From Orbus sasakiae (lineage in GTDB: Bacteria; Pseudomonadota; Gammaproteobacteria; Enterobacterales; Orbaceae), in contig NZ_BAABHY010000005.1 of assembly GCF_039542345.1 (NCBI RefSeq), positions 62,001 to 126,000 of the forward strand: a stretch of DNA of 64,000 bases, given 5' to 3'. The position numbers were made by a program, and so were the translations under genes. Under the pieces are notes generated by a model. The model made no database searches and was not told where the DNA came from. It saw only the letters and a program-made list of their open reading frames with translations. Shown here piece by piece: positions 8,696 through 16,984 of the stretch. Numbering within the stretch: the first letter of the stretch is position 1; every line of letters starts with the position of its first letter.

Positions 8696-9622
8696 ATGTT
8701 AGATCTTGAAACAATGCGCACGTTTACGAAGGTGGTCGAGTGTAATAGCTTTTCAAAAGCCGCTAAACTGCTTTATAAAACGCCTGCCGCCATTAGCTAC
8801 CGAATAAAATCGCTTGAGGACTCACTTGGTACCCAGCTTTTTGAACGCACCACACGGACGGTATCCCTAACCCTTGCAGGACAACATCTGTACGAGCGAT
8901 GCTGTCAATGGCTTGCTTGGCTAACGACCATGCCTGAAGAACTACAACAAATCAGTGATGGCGTTGAAAGGCGTATTAATATCGCGATTAACAATCTGCT
9001 CTTTGATCCCGATGCAGTTGCTGATTTACTGGTGCACTTCAAAGAGCGTTTCCCTTTTACGCAATTTAATCTTACTAGGCAAGTGTACATGGGGGTTTGG
9101 GATTCCCTGTTGCATGGTGAGTTTCATATGGCAATTGGCGCCACTGGCTGGGAATCACTCGATAATATGATCAACATATATCCATTTGGCGAGGTTAGCT
9201 GGGAATTTGTCGTTGCAAAAAATCATCCATTAACGCGTATCAATGGTAAACTATCCAACGATGTACTACGTAATTATCCTGCAATCAATGTCGAAGATAC
9301 ATCAACCCATATGACAAAGCGAATTGCATGGTTGCTGCCAGGACAAAGTGAAATTATTGTACCCAGTTTAAAAACCAAAGTAGCATGTCACTTGAAAGGC
9401 TTAGGTATTGGCTTTATACCCAAAACAATTTGCCAGCCGTATGTTGATAAAGGTGAACTGATAAAATGTGATGTAGTTAATGAAAGGAAACCATCCCAAT
9501 TGTCATTAGCGTGGAAAAAAGCTAATATGGGTAAAGTCATGAATGAAATTGTGGGACTATTTAGGAACCACCACCCCATAACGCATCCATTTTTAAAAAA
9601 TATAGATAAAAAAATTAGTTAA
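8696..9622 (+). CDS. allS: AllS-like LysR activator of ureide catabolism
   Basis: A LysR-type regulator of 308 residues with an N-terminal winged helix (SFSKAAKLLYKTPAAISYRI, residues 18-37) and a C-terminal effector domain. Blocks such as DGVERRINIAINNLLF, YMGVWDSLLHG and GIGFIPK closely resemble E. coli AllS, the allantoin-responsive activator of allDCE. An in-frame ATG exists at 8681, but the ATG at 8696 is chosen because GAGGTGGAG sits just upstream and the result (MLDLETMRTF) matches the AllS N terminus. It is embedded inside the rightward operon between ylbF and the transaminase rather than divergent to its targets, so it may be autoregulated with the pathway. The E. coli repressor AllR is not seen here. 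Confidence 0.88.
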   Translation: MLDLETMRTFTKVVECNSFSKAAKLLYKTPAAISYRIKSLEDSLGTQLFERTTRTVSLTLAGQHLYERCCQWLAWLTTMPEELQQISDGVERRINIAINNLLFDPDAVADLLVHFKERFPFTQFNLTRQVYMGVWDSLLHGEFHMAIGATGWESLDNMINIYPFGEVSWEFVVAKNHPLTRINGKLSNDVLRNYPAINVEDTSTHMTKRIAWLLPGQSEIIVPSLKTKVACHLKGLGIGFIPKTICQPYVDKGELIKCDVVNERKPSQLSLAWKKANMGKVMNEIVGLFRNHHPITHPFLKNIDKKIS

Positions 9623-9642
9623 CAGATATTAAGGAAAATCGA

Positions 9643-10884
9643 ATGTTAGACATAACACAATACGATCAGATTAATCCACCATACCGTTTATTAATGGGGC
9701 CAGGACCAATTAATGCGGATCCAAGAGTCACCCGTGCAATGGCTGCACCATTAATTGGTCAATTTGATCCTGTTATGACCGATTATATGAACCAAACCAT
9801 GGCATTATATCGTGAAATTTTCAAGACCCAAAACCAACAGACTTTTGTGATCGATGGTACAGCACGTGCCGGTATTGAAGCGGTTTTAATGTCAACGATT
9901 CGCCCTGGTGATAAAGTCTTAGTACCAAACTTTGGTCGTTTTGGTTTACTCCTGTGTGAAATTGCAAGACGTTGTCGCGCTGAAGTGCATACAATTGAAG
10001 TGCCATGGGGTCAAGTGTTTGATCCAAACGTTATCGAAGATGCCATCAAAAAAATCAAACCACGTTTACTTTTATGTGTACAAGGTGATACATCAACAAC
10101 CATGTTACAACCCTTAGATAAAATTGGTGAAATTTGTAACAAATATGGCGTATTAAGCTACATTGATGCAACTGCGTCAATCGTTGGTAATGACTTACAA
10201 GTTGATAAATGGCAACTTGATGGTGTATCCGTCAGTCTACAAAAATGTTTGAGTGGTCCTCCAGGTGTCGCACCACTTACGCTTAATGACAAAATGGTAG
10301 ACGTGATTCAAAAACGTAAATGCGTTGAATCCGGTATTCGTAATGAAAACGATGTCGATGGTACAGATGAAATCATCTATTCAAACTACTTTGATCTCGA
10401 CATGATTATTCGTTATTGGGGCGCTGAGCGTATTAACCACCATACAGAAGCAACAAGCATGCTATTTGCAGCAAGAGAATGTGCTCGTATTGTTCTTCAA
10501 GAAGGTCTTGATGATGTTATTAAACGTCATGAAACCAATGGTGCAGCAATGCTAGCCGGTTTACAAGCAATGGGCCTTGAAATCTTTGGTGATGTTAAAC
10601 ACAAAATGAATAACGTTGTTGGGGTAATGCGTCCAGAACATATCAATGATATGGAAGTTCGCAGCTTAATGCTCAATGACTTTGCTATCGAAATCGGTGC
10701 GTCATTTGGTCCATTAAAAGGCAATGTATGGCGTATTGGTACAATGGGCTATAACGCGCGTAAAGATTGTGTGATGCAAACCCTAAGTGCCTTTGAAGCG
10801 GTTCTTAATAAAGTTGGTTTCAAAACAGTACAAGGCGCAGGCTTACAAGCGGCTTGGGATATTTATAGTAAAGCACAAAAGTAA
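9643..10884 (+). CDS. pucG: (S)-ureidoglycine-glyoxylate aminotransferase
   Basis: A class V PLP aminotransferase of 413 residues, related to PucG of Bacillus and the HpxJ type of Klebsiella. That enzyme converts (S)-ureidoglycine and glyoxylate to oxalurate and glycine. Visible features are the N-terminal GPGPINADPRV, a PLP-contacting FVIDGTARAGIEA, and the PLP Schiff-base lysine in LQKCLSGPPG (about Lys201). AAGGAAA precedes the ATG by 7 bases. In this operon it supplies oxalurate directly to FdrA-YlbE-YlbF without an AllD-type ureidoglycolate dehydrogenase, which is not present in the window. Serine-glyoxylate or alanine-glyoxylate aminotransferase activity is the alternative within the same fold; the surrounding genes favour ureidoglycine. 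Confidence 0.88.
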   Translation: MLDITQYDQINPPYRLLMGPGPINADPRVTRAMAAPLIGQFDPVMTDYMNQTMALYREIFKTQNQQTFVIDGTARAGIEAVLMSTIRPGDKVLVPNFGRFGLLLCEIARRCRAEVHTIEVPWGQVFDPNVIEDAIKKIKPRLLLCVQGDTSTTMLQPLDKIGEICNKYGVLSYIDATASIVGNDLQVDKWQLDGVSVSLQKCLSGPPGVAPLTLNDKMVDVIQKRKCVESGIRNENDVDGTDEIIYSNYFDLDMIIRYWGAERINHHTEATSMLFAARECARIVLQEGLDDVIKRHETNGAAMLAGLQAMGLEIFGDVKHKMNNVVGVMRPEHINDMEVRSLMLNDFAIEIGASFGPLKGNVWRIGTMGYNARKDCVMQTLSAFEAVLNKVGFKTVQGAGLQAAWDIYSKAQK

Positions 10885-10898
10885 GGTTTTAACTTTTC

Positions 10899-10925
10899 TA
10901 AAGGCTTATTTCGTATAAGCCTTTA
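10899..10925. other. Inverted repeat after pucG
   Basis: Perfect 11-bp arms, TAAAGGCTTAT at 10899-10909 and ATAAGCCTTTA at 10915-10925, surround the loop TTCGT. No T-run follows on the + strand. It lies between the aminotransferase and the downstream MFS gene and may reduce read-through or protect the upstream mRNA. Confidence 0.6.
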
Positions 10926-10973
10926 GCACAACACCCCTCTGACCTTTCATCAATTTTTATGCAAGGGATCTGT

Positions 10974-12254
10974 ATGAATAATTCAACAACACAACCTATT
11001 CCGGCGCCAGCTCCTAAGAAATGGAAAGGTCGTTACACCATTTTATTACTGCTTTGGTCTGGCTGGTTATTATCATTCCTTGACCGCATGGTAATGAATG
11101 TTTCACTGCCTTTTATTGGTCATGATCTTGGGCTAGATAAAATGGCACAAGGTACCATCATCAGTGCTTTCTTTATCGGTTATGCACTATTTCAAATTCC
11201 GGGCGGATATTTATCTGATCGATTTGGACCAAGGAAGGTGATGGCATTTGCGATTATTTGGTGGTCAATTTTCACCTTAATCACCGGTTTAATTTATCTG
11301 TTACCCTTATTATTGATTGTGCGTTTTTTATTTGGCGCCGGCGAAGGCTGTTTCCCTGCTTCATCATGGAAAACCATTTCTACCTATTTCCCTTCAAACG
11401 AACGAGGTCGAGCAACCGCCATTCAATCGTCAGTAAATACTTTAGGGCCTGCCATCTCGGTACTGGTTGCCGCAACCATCATTGAAATGTTTGGTTGGCG
11501 TGAAGTGTTTGTCTTTTTAAGTATCCCAGGTCTTATTTTAGGGATGCTAATTTACCGATTCGTTTTAAATAAGCCGGAACATAACCGTTTAATCAGCCCA
11601 CAAGAATTGGCTGAATTAGAGCGAGATGCCCAACGTGAAGCCGCAAAAAGCTCAGCCAATAAAACGTTAAGCTTTGTTGAAGTATTGAAAATGCCAATCT
11701 TATGGAAACTCTCACTGATTTGGTTCTTATTTGATATTACCTTCTGGGGATTTACAACCTGGTTACCAAGCTACCTTTTAGAAGTGCGGCAATTGTCATT
11801 AGCGAAAACGGGGATTTGGGCCGCAGTCCCCTTTTTATTTGGGGCATTAGGCACACTAACTGGGGGCTACTTAGCCGACAAGTTTGAAAAACAGTTAAAA
11901 CTGATTTATTGTTTAACTTCAATTGTATCGGGTATCTTCTTATTTTTTATGTTCCACGTAAACAGTATTGAAACAGCCATCACATTCCAATGTATTTCTG
12001 CCTTCTTTATGTTTATTGCCTTCGCCATATTCTGGGGCATGTTAATGCACCTGATCCCACCCGTGATTATGGGACGGGCATCAAGTATTGTTAACTTTGG
12101 CGGACAAGTTGCTGGCGTGGTTTCTCCAATTATTATTGGGTTTTTAATCGACCGAGCAGCGGGCGGTTACAACAATGCCTTTATGTTTATGGTGATTGCG
12201 CTTATCGCATCAGCCGTACTGACGTTTTTTGTCAAAACCGTCTCGTTGAAGTGA
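10974..12254 (+). CDS. MFS transporter (anion:cation symporter type) of the ureide cluster
   Basis: A 426-residue transporter with about 12 membrane segments and the motifs GGYLSDRFGPRKV near residue 82 and GAGEGCFPASSWKTIS, the latter typical of the ACS branch of MFS (hexuronate, glucarate and phthalate-type carriers of organic anions). An ATG at 10959 is in frame, but the ATG at 10974 is preferred because AAGGGAT lies 7 bases before it. Last gene of the rightward cluster, ended by a strong terminator. Import of allantoate or export of a product such as oxamate are both plausible; the sequence does not decide. It is distinct in sequence from the MFS gene of the leftward arm. Confidence 0.85.
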   Translation: MNNSTTQPIPAPAPKKWKGRYTILLLLWSGWLLSFLDRMVMNVSLPFIGHDLGLDKMAQGTIISAFFIGYALFQIPGGYLSDRFGPRKVMAFAIIWWSIFTLITGLIYLLPLLLIVRFLFGAGEGCFPASSWKTISTYFPSNERGRATAIQSSVNTLGPAISVLVAATIIEMFGWREVFVFLSIPGLILGMLIYRFVLNKPEHNRLISPQELAELERDAQREAAKSSANKTLSFVEVLKMPILWKLSLIWFLFDITFWGFTTWLPSYLLEVRQLSLAKTGIWAAVPFLFGALGTLTGGYLADKFEKQLKLIYCLTSIVSGIFLFFMFHVNSIETAITFQCISAFFMFIAFAIFWGMLMHLIPPVIMGRASSIVNFGGQVAGVVSPIIIGFLIDRAAGGYNNAFMFMVIALIASAVLTFFVKTVSLK

Positions 12255-12292
12255 TTCACATTGTGATACTACATTTGAAATTAATGCACATT

Positions 12293-12317
12293 GCCCGATA
12301 CCTATCGGGCTTTTTTT
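12293..12317 (+). terminator. Rho-independent terminator after the MFS gene
   Basis: GCCCGATA (12293-12300) and TATCGGGC (12303-12310) form an 8-bp stem followed by seven T residues. It closes the rightward ureide operon. Confidence 0.9.
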
Positions 12318-12334
12318 AATGAAAATAGGCGCGA

Positions 12335-12379
12335 TTTTCGTTAAATTATTGTCATAAGGTATAATTATAGTGTAAAAAT
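12335..12379 (+). repeat. Dispersed intergenic repeat, copy A
   Basis: A 45-bp element beginning TTTTCGTTAAA and ending TATAGTGTAAAAA. It is about 84% identical to copy B (35214-35259, same strand) and about 89% identical to copy C (47737-47781, opposite strand). It lies between the terminator of the ureide cluster and rnhB. It contains TATAAT, so a mobile promoter-like element cannot be excluded. Confidence 0.65.
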
Positions 12380-12463
12380 GAGCAAAATTGCCACATGGAT
12401 ACACGATTACTATGACAAACCGTCAAGCTAAACTCTCCGAAAATAGTCTTTGCTATCGAGTGG

Positions 12464-13054
12464 TTAGCGACAAAGTAGGTTCCTGACAGGCGCAAAACTC
12501 TTACGATAAATATCATTCACACCATGCGCGATAATCGCCTCTAAATGCGCTTTGGTCGGATAACCTTTATGCTTTGCTAATCCATATTGTGGGTATAATT
12601 TATCAAGATCAGCCATCTCACGATCACGCGTGACTTTGGCTAAAATCGATGCAGCGCCAATCTCTTGTACTAAGCTATCACCTTTTACAACAGGCTGCGC
12701 TTTAATACCAAAATCAGGCGTACGGTTACCATCAACTAAAACCAAATCAGGCTTTATCGATAAGCCTGCAACCGCACGCTGCATCGCAAGCATGGTTGCA
12801 TGCAAAATATTTAACTGATCAATTTCAGTCACACTCGCTCTGGCAATACACCAACTTAACGCCTGTTCTTTGATCAGTTCAAATAAGTATTCACGTTTCT
12901 TTTCAGTCAATTTTTTCGAATCTGCAAGTCCCGTAATCGGTTTATTGGGATCTAAAATGACGGCTGCCGTTACCACATCGCCGCATAACGGGCCACGACC
13001 AACTTCATCAACACCAGCAATCAATCCAGCGTTTTCAGGATAGATAAATATCAT
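12464..13054 (-). CDS. rnhB: Ribonuclease HII
   Basis: Cleaves the RNA strand of RNA-DNA hybrids and incises at single ribonucleotides in DNA; cytosolic. The 196 residues match the family. The catalytic N-terminal motif AGVDEVGRGPLCGD near residues 13-26 holds the first Asp-Glu pair, followed by LADSKKLTEKKR and LVDGNR for the next acidic residue. Its ATG overlaps the lpxB stop by 4 bases (ATGA), indicating translational coupling at the end of the fabZ-lpxA-lpxB-rnhB operon. The same order is found in E. coli, where dnaE follows; here the cluster ends with rnhB. Confidence 0.96.
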   Translation of the reverse strand: MIFIYPENAGLIAGVDEVGRGPLCGDVVTAAVILDPNKPITGLADSKKLTEKKREYLFELIKEQALSWCIARASVTEIDQLNILHATMLAMQRAVAGLSIKPDLVLVDGNRTPDFGIKAQPVVKGDSLVQEIGAASILAKVTRDREMADLDKLYPQYGLAKHKGYPTKAHLEAIIAHGVNDIYRKSFAPVRNLLCR

Positions 13055-14208
13055 TGCACGACTCCAATCACATCAAGCACGGCTTTGGCAGCTTGCTCAT
13101 CAGCCTGACAACGAATTTGTTGATGTAGCGCTAAAAACGTCTCTTTTAATGATGAATTATCACTCGTCAATAAGGTGGTAATATGATTAGCAATATTGAC
13201 AGGGGTACAGTCATCTTGAAGCAATTCTGGTACAATTTGCTTACCCGCTAAAATATTGGGTAATGACACATACGGCGTTTTAACCAATTTTTTGGCTAGC
13301 CAAAATGTGAATGGCTTCATTTTATAACCCACAACCATTGGGCATTTAGCTAACATGCATTCTAAAGCGACGGTGCCCGACGCCAAAATAGCGGCATCAC
13401 TGGCCATCATGGCTTCACGCGCATGGCCATCTAACAATTGCACATTGAGCTCAGGTGCAATTTGTGCTTTGATTTGTTCAAACTCTTGTCGACGTTTGCT
13501 ATTAGCAAGTGGCACCACAATGTGCAAATTGGTTATCGATTGACTGACTAATTGCGCGGCTTGTAAAAATGGTGCCGATAGTAACGTCACTTCGGCATGC
13601 CGACTACCAGGTAGTAAAGATAACACGCGTTGACCAGGCGGAATACCCAGCTTTTCACGCATATTATTTTGATCTGGGAATAGTGCCACATCATCAGCCA
13701 TTTTATGACCAATAAACCGGCACGGAACGTCGTACTTGTCATAAAACGCTTTCTCAAACGGCAAAAAGGTTAAAATCAAATCGGTATTGCGTTTAATTTT
13801 AAAGACGCGTTTTTGTTTCCATGCCCAAACCGATGGGCTCACATAATGAATGGTTTTAATCCCTGCTTGTTTTAATTTGCCTTCTAGCGATAGATTAAAA
13901 TCAGGTGCATCAATACCAATAAAGAGATCCGGTTTTAATGCTTTAATTCGTTGGGTAATATCTTTGCGGATTGCTAAGATTCGTCTTAACTTGCCAAGCA
14001 CTTCAACAATGCCCATGACTGCAAGCTCATCCATTTGGTACCAAGCTTCACAGCCTTCAGCTTGCATTTTAGGACCGGCAATACCGACAAATCGAATATT
14101 CGGATAACGATCACGTAATGCACGGATAAGGCCTGCACCAAGAATATCACCGGACGTTTCACCGGCGACGATTGCGATAGTTAAAATAGGTTGCTGTTGA
14201 TCATTCAT
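13051..14208 (-). CDS. lpxB: Lipid-A-disaccharide synthase
   Basis: Glycosyltransferase (family GT19) that joins UDP-2,3-diacylglucosamine and lipid X to make the lipid A disaccharide, at the inner face of the cytoplasmic membrane. It has 385 residues. Visible motifs are the N-terminal AGETSGDILGAGLI near residues 15-28, YVSPSVWAWKQKR, LLPGSRHAEV, and the C-terminal donor-binding ASGTVALECML. No strong Shine-Dalgarno precedes the ATG. A 68-bp gap with a 27-bp palindrome separates it from lpxA, unlike the near-abutting arrangement common in relatives. Confidence 0.96.
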   Translation of the reverse strand: MNDQQQPILTIAIVAGETSGDILGAGLIRALRDRYPNIRFVGIAGPKMQAEGCEAWYQMDELAVMGIVEVLGKLRRILAIRKDITQRIKALKPDLFIGIDAPDFNLSLEGKLKQAGIKTIHYVSPSVWAWKQKRVFKIKRNTDLILTFLPFEKAFYDKYDVPCRFIGHKMADDVALFPDQNNMREKLGIPPGQRVLSLLPGSRHAEVTLLSAPFLQAAQLVSQSITNLHIVVPLANSKRRQEFEQIKAQIAPELNVQLLDGHAREAMMASDAAILASGTVALECMLAKCPMVVGYKMKPFTFWLAKKLVKTPYVSLPNILAGKQIVPELLQDDCTPVNIANHITTLLTSDNSSLKETFLALHQQIRCQADEQAAKAVLDVIGVVQ

Positions 14209-14247
14209 GATGGGTTTAATTGTAAGTATTTATGGGCGATAAAATAA

Positions 14248-14274
14248 ATAATGCATCGCTAAGCGATGCATTAT
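14248..14274. other. 27-bp perfect palindrome between lpxA and lpxB
   Basis: ATAATGCATCGCT (14248-14260) and AGCGATGCATTAT (14262-14274) flank one central base, starting right after the lpxA stop codon. On the leftward transcript the hairpin is followed by an interrupted T-rich stretch. It may partially attenuate lpxB-rnhB expression or shape mRNA ends. Confidence 0.6.
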
Positions 14275-14276
14275 GA

Positions 14277-15068
14277 TTAACGAATAATACCGCGTGTTGA
14301 ACGGGTAAAGAAATCGATAAATAATTTGACTTCAGGATGCGATTGGGCGATATCACTAATATTGACTTTCGCATCATCAAAAGAGAGCCCATTACGATAT
14401 AAAATTTTGTAACTGTTATTAATGGCTTGTAATGCCTCTTTACTAAATCCGCGGCGTTTTAAACCAACCAAGTTCACACCGTAAGGGGTCGCATGATTAC
14501 CTTGTGCAATGACATAAGGTGGGACATCTTGTGCCACGCCAGAACACCCGCCAACCATGGCATGAGCACCGATAACACAAAATTGATGAACTGCAGTCAT
14601 ACCGCCGATAATCACATAATCATCAAGTTCCACATGTCCACCCAATGTTGCATTATTAGCTAAAATACAGTGATCACCAATTTGACAGTCATGTGCAATA
14701 TGCGCATTAATCATGAATAAATTATCGCTACCAATTCGAGTCACGTCGCACCCTTGAACTGTAGCGCGATGGATTGTCACACTTTCACGAATGCGATTTC
14801 GATCGCCAATTTCAGTTCGTGTCGGCTCACCTTGATATTTTAAATCTTGGTTTACTTCACCAATCGACGCGAATTGATAAATTTGGTTGTCTCGACCTAT
14901 TTTCGTATGACCATTGATAACCACATGTGATTTTAGCTCAGTGCCTTCACCTATTTCGACATGCTGACCAACATAACAAAATGGGCCAATTTTAACGTTA
15001 GCACCAATGATTGCCCCATCTTCAATAATTGAACTTGGGTGGATGACAGCAGATTTATCAATTGCCAT
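14277..15068 (-). CDS. lpxA: UDP-N-acetylglucosamine acyltransferase
   Basis: First step of lipid A synthesis: transfers an R-3-hydroxyacyl chain from ACP to UDP-GlcNAc; a soluble homotrimer. The 263 residues show the left-handed beta-helix hexapeptide pattern (for example IGANVKIGPFCYVGQHVEIG) through about residue 190. The catalytic His region is INAHIAHDCQIGD near residues 121-133, and a helical C-terminal domain follows. AAGGAATA precedes the ATG. It lies 34 bp downstream of fabZ, giving coordinated use of the hydroxyacyl-ACP pool. Confidence 0.97.
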   Translation of the reverse strand: MAIDKSAVIHPSSIIEDGAIIGANVKIGPFCYVGQHVEIGEGTELKSHVVINGHTKIGRDNQIYQFASIGEVNQDLKYQGEPTRTEIGDRNRIRESVTIHRATVQGCDVTRIGSDNLFMINAHIAHDCQIGDHCILANNATLGGHVELDDYVIIGGMTAVHQFCVIGAHAMVGGCSGVAQDVPPYVIAQGNHATPYGVNLVGLKRRGFSKEALQAINNSYKILYRNGLSFDDAKVNISDIAQSHPEVKLFIDFFTRSTRGIIR

Positions 15069-15102
15069 AACTATTCCTTAATATCGAGATTTCACTAATG
15101 AC

Positions 15103-15549
15103 CTATTTACGCGCACACATCATTTCAGCTTCGCAAACCAGTTTACCATCAACCGTTGCAATACCGTGAAACAACGCGATACCGCGGCGCTCTTTAATAT
15201 AGGTTACATCAAGGATCATTTGATCACCTGGCACAACAGGGCGTTTAAAACGGGCTTTATCCACTGACGCAAAATAATAAAGTTGGCCAGGTGTCAGCTC
15301 TTCAATGCTTTTAAATGCTAAAATACCGGTTGCTTGTGCCATTGCTTCAAGGATTAATACACCAGGAAACACCGGTTTATTTGGGAAGTGACCTTGGAAG
15401 AAAGGCTCATTCACCGACACATTTTTAATCGCGCGAAGTGTTTTACCCTTTTCATAACTGACAACACGATCAACCATCAAAAATGGGAAACGGTGTGGCA
15501 ATAAATGAATTATCTCTTCAATATCAAGGGAATTTAATTCAGTACTCAA
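15103..15549 (-). CDS. fabZ: 3-hydroxyacyl-ACP dehydratase FabZ
   Basis: Dehydrates 3-hydroxyacyl-ACP in type II fatty-acid synthesis. The hot-dog fold motif LPHRFPFLMVDRV carries the catalytic His, and GHFPNKPVFPGVLILEAMAQ the catalytic Glu. A TTG start at 15549 is preferred over the upstream ATG at 15558. AAGGAT is correctly spaced for the TTG but abuts the ATG, and starting at TTG gives M-STELNSLDIEEI, which aligns without a gap to the E. coli N terminus. It heads the fabZ-lpxA-lpxB-rnhB operon. lpxD, which normally precedes it after bamA-skp, is absent, so it must have its own promoter in the 15550-15783 gap, where a GATATAATTATATC palindrome is seen. Confidence 0.93.
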   Translation of the reverse strand: MSTELNSLDIEEIIHLLPHRFPFLMVDRVVSYEKGKTLRAIKNVSVNEPFFQGHFPNKPVFPGVLILEAMAQATGILAFKSIEELTPGQLYYFASVDKARFKRPVVPGDQMILDVTYIKERRGIALFHGIATVDGKLVCEAEMMCARK

Positions 15550-15783
15550 AATATTCATCCTTATCTATATGATATAATTATATCTGGTTGCATTATAACT
15601 GATGTTAAGCCTTGGGGGAATCGTTTCAACTCATTATTTCCCCTATCCCTTTAATAATAACTTATAAAAACCATCAGGATTTTGTAAATTACATACTATC
15701 GGTGTTATATTTGTATATAATGTAAAAGTTTTGCTTTTCTAATAAGAAAATAAAATATATTCATAATATTTGGAGAATTAAGA

Positions 15784-16578
15784 ATGAAATCATTACTAAA
15801 AATGACGCTAATTGGCGGTGCAATTGTTTTTGCATTAGCAGGATGCGATGATAAAAAAGACAATACAGTTGCGGCGCAACCAACACCAACTGAAGCCGTT
15901 GCTACTGATGGAAAAATTGAAGTCGATGCATCAAAAGAAGCTTATGCAGTGGGCGCATCATTTGGTAACTACCTAAAAAGTAACCTTGAAAGAGGTAAAG
16001 TCACGTTAGACTCAGCACAAGTCATTCAAGGCTTCGATGATGCATTTAGCGACAAATCCAAATATACTCAAGAAGAAATCCAATTCATCTTAGCTGAGCT
16101 GGATAAACGTTTACAAACGGAAGCAAAAGATCGTTTTGAAACAGAAAAAGCAGCTAGTGTAGCTTCTGGTGATAAATACCGTGAAGAGTTTGCTAAACAA
16201 GAAGGTGTAAAACAAACTGAATCGGGCTTACTATACCAAATTATCGATGAAGGTACAGGTAAACACCCTACGGCTGACGATGTGGTTATCGTACATTACA
16301 CCGGTACCCTTGTTGATGGTCAAAAATTTGATAGCTCTTATGATCGCGGCGAACCAACCCGTTTTCCATTATCTGGCGTGATCAAAGGTTGGACAGAAGG
16401 TATTCAATTAATCGGGGTTGGTGGTAAAATTAAATTAGTTGTTCCACCAGAACTGGCTTATGGTGATGAAGAAAAACCATCTTATGGTGGTAATGTTGGT
16501 ATTCCACCGGCATCAACATTAGTATTCGAAGTGGAACTATTCGGTATTAATGACGACCAACCTGCCGCTCAACAATAA
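15784..16578 (+). CDS. fkpA: FKBP-type peptidyl-prolyl isomerase, lipoprotein form of FkpA
   Basis: A periplasm-facing peptidyl-prolyl cis-trans isomerase and chaperone of 264 residues. Residues 1-21 are a signal sequence ending in the lipobox LAGC (Cys21), so it should be lipid-anchored; E. coli FkpA is soluble. Residues about 50-120 form the helical dimerisation domain (YAVGASFGNYLKSNL and the QEEIQFILAEL helix). Residues about 140-255 are the FKBP domain with VVIVHYTGTLVDG, FPLSGVIKGWTEG and IPPASTLVFEVEL. It is followed by tusD and tusC, the same neighbourhood as fkpA in E. coli. GGAGAAT lies upstream of the ATG. Confidence 0.92.
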   Translation: MKSLLKMTLIGGAIVFALAGCDDKKDNTVAAQPTPTEAVATDGKIEVDASKEAYAVGASFGNYLKSNLERGKVTLDSAQVIQGFDDAFSDKSKYTQEEIQFILAELDKRLQTEAKDRFETEKAASVASGDKYREEFAKQEGVKQTESGLLYQIIDEGTGKHPTADDVVIVHYTGTLVDGQKFDSSYDRGEPTRFPLSGVIKGWTEGIQLIGVGGKIKLVVPPELAYGDEEKPSYGGNVGIPPASTLVFEVELFGINDDQPAAQQ

Positions 16579-16598
16579 GTAGATTTGATTGAGTGAAC

Positions 16599-16973
16599 GT
16601 GAAACGACTCAATTATACGGTTGTTGTAATGGGTCCCGCTTATGGGACCCAAGCTGCGTATTGTGCTTATCAATTTTGTCAATCATTGCTTAATTCAGAG
16701 CACACCCTGAATTCGATCTTCTTTTATGCCGATGGTGTTTATAATGCCAATGGTTTTACCAACCCTTCCAATGATGAATTTGATCTCGTTAATGCTTGGC
16801 AAACACTGGCAAAAACCCATCAAGTTAAACTTGCATTATGTATTGCAGCAGCGCAAAGACGCGGCGTGATTCAAGAATCGACCAGCGATAATATCGCCGC
16901 CCAATTTGAATTAGTTGGCCTTGGTGAGCTGAGTGAATCGATTGCAAAAAGCGATAGAGTGATTCAATTTTAA
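16599..16973 (+). CDS. tusD: Sulfurtransferase subunit TusD
   Basis: Part of the TusBCD sulfur relay that passes persulfide from TusA to TusE for 2-thiouridine synthesis in tRNA. DsrE-family fold. The GPAYGTQAAYCAYQF start and VYNANGFTNPSNDEFDLVNAW block match E. coli TusD, and AAAQRRGVIQE holds the region of the active Cys, with a cysteine just before it in LALCIAAAQ. There is no ATG: alignment places the N terminus at GTG 16599 (MKRLNYTVVV) or GTG 16593, with GAGTGA as a possible ribosome site. Start uncertain by two codons. Confidence 0.85.
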   Translation: MKRLNYTVVVMGPAYGTQAAYCAYQFCQSLLNSEHTLNSIFFYADGVYNANGFTNPSNDEFDLVNAWQTLAKTHQVKLALCIAAAQRRGVIQESTSDNIAAQFELVGLGELSESIAKSDRVIQF

Positions 16974-16984
16974 GAGGGATAACT

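Noticed and set aside
12378..12431. 17-codon frame (MSKIATWIHDYYDKPSS) following repeat copy A
   Set aside because: No ribosome-binding site, and copies B and C have no matching frame; treated as chance.
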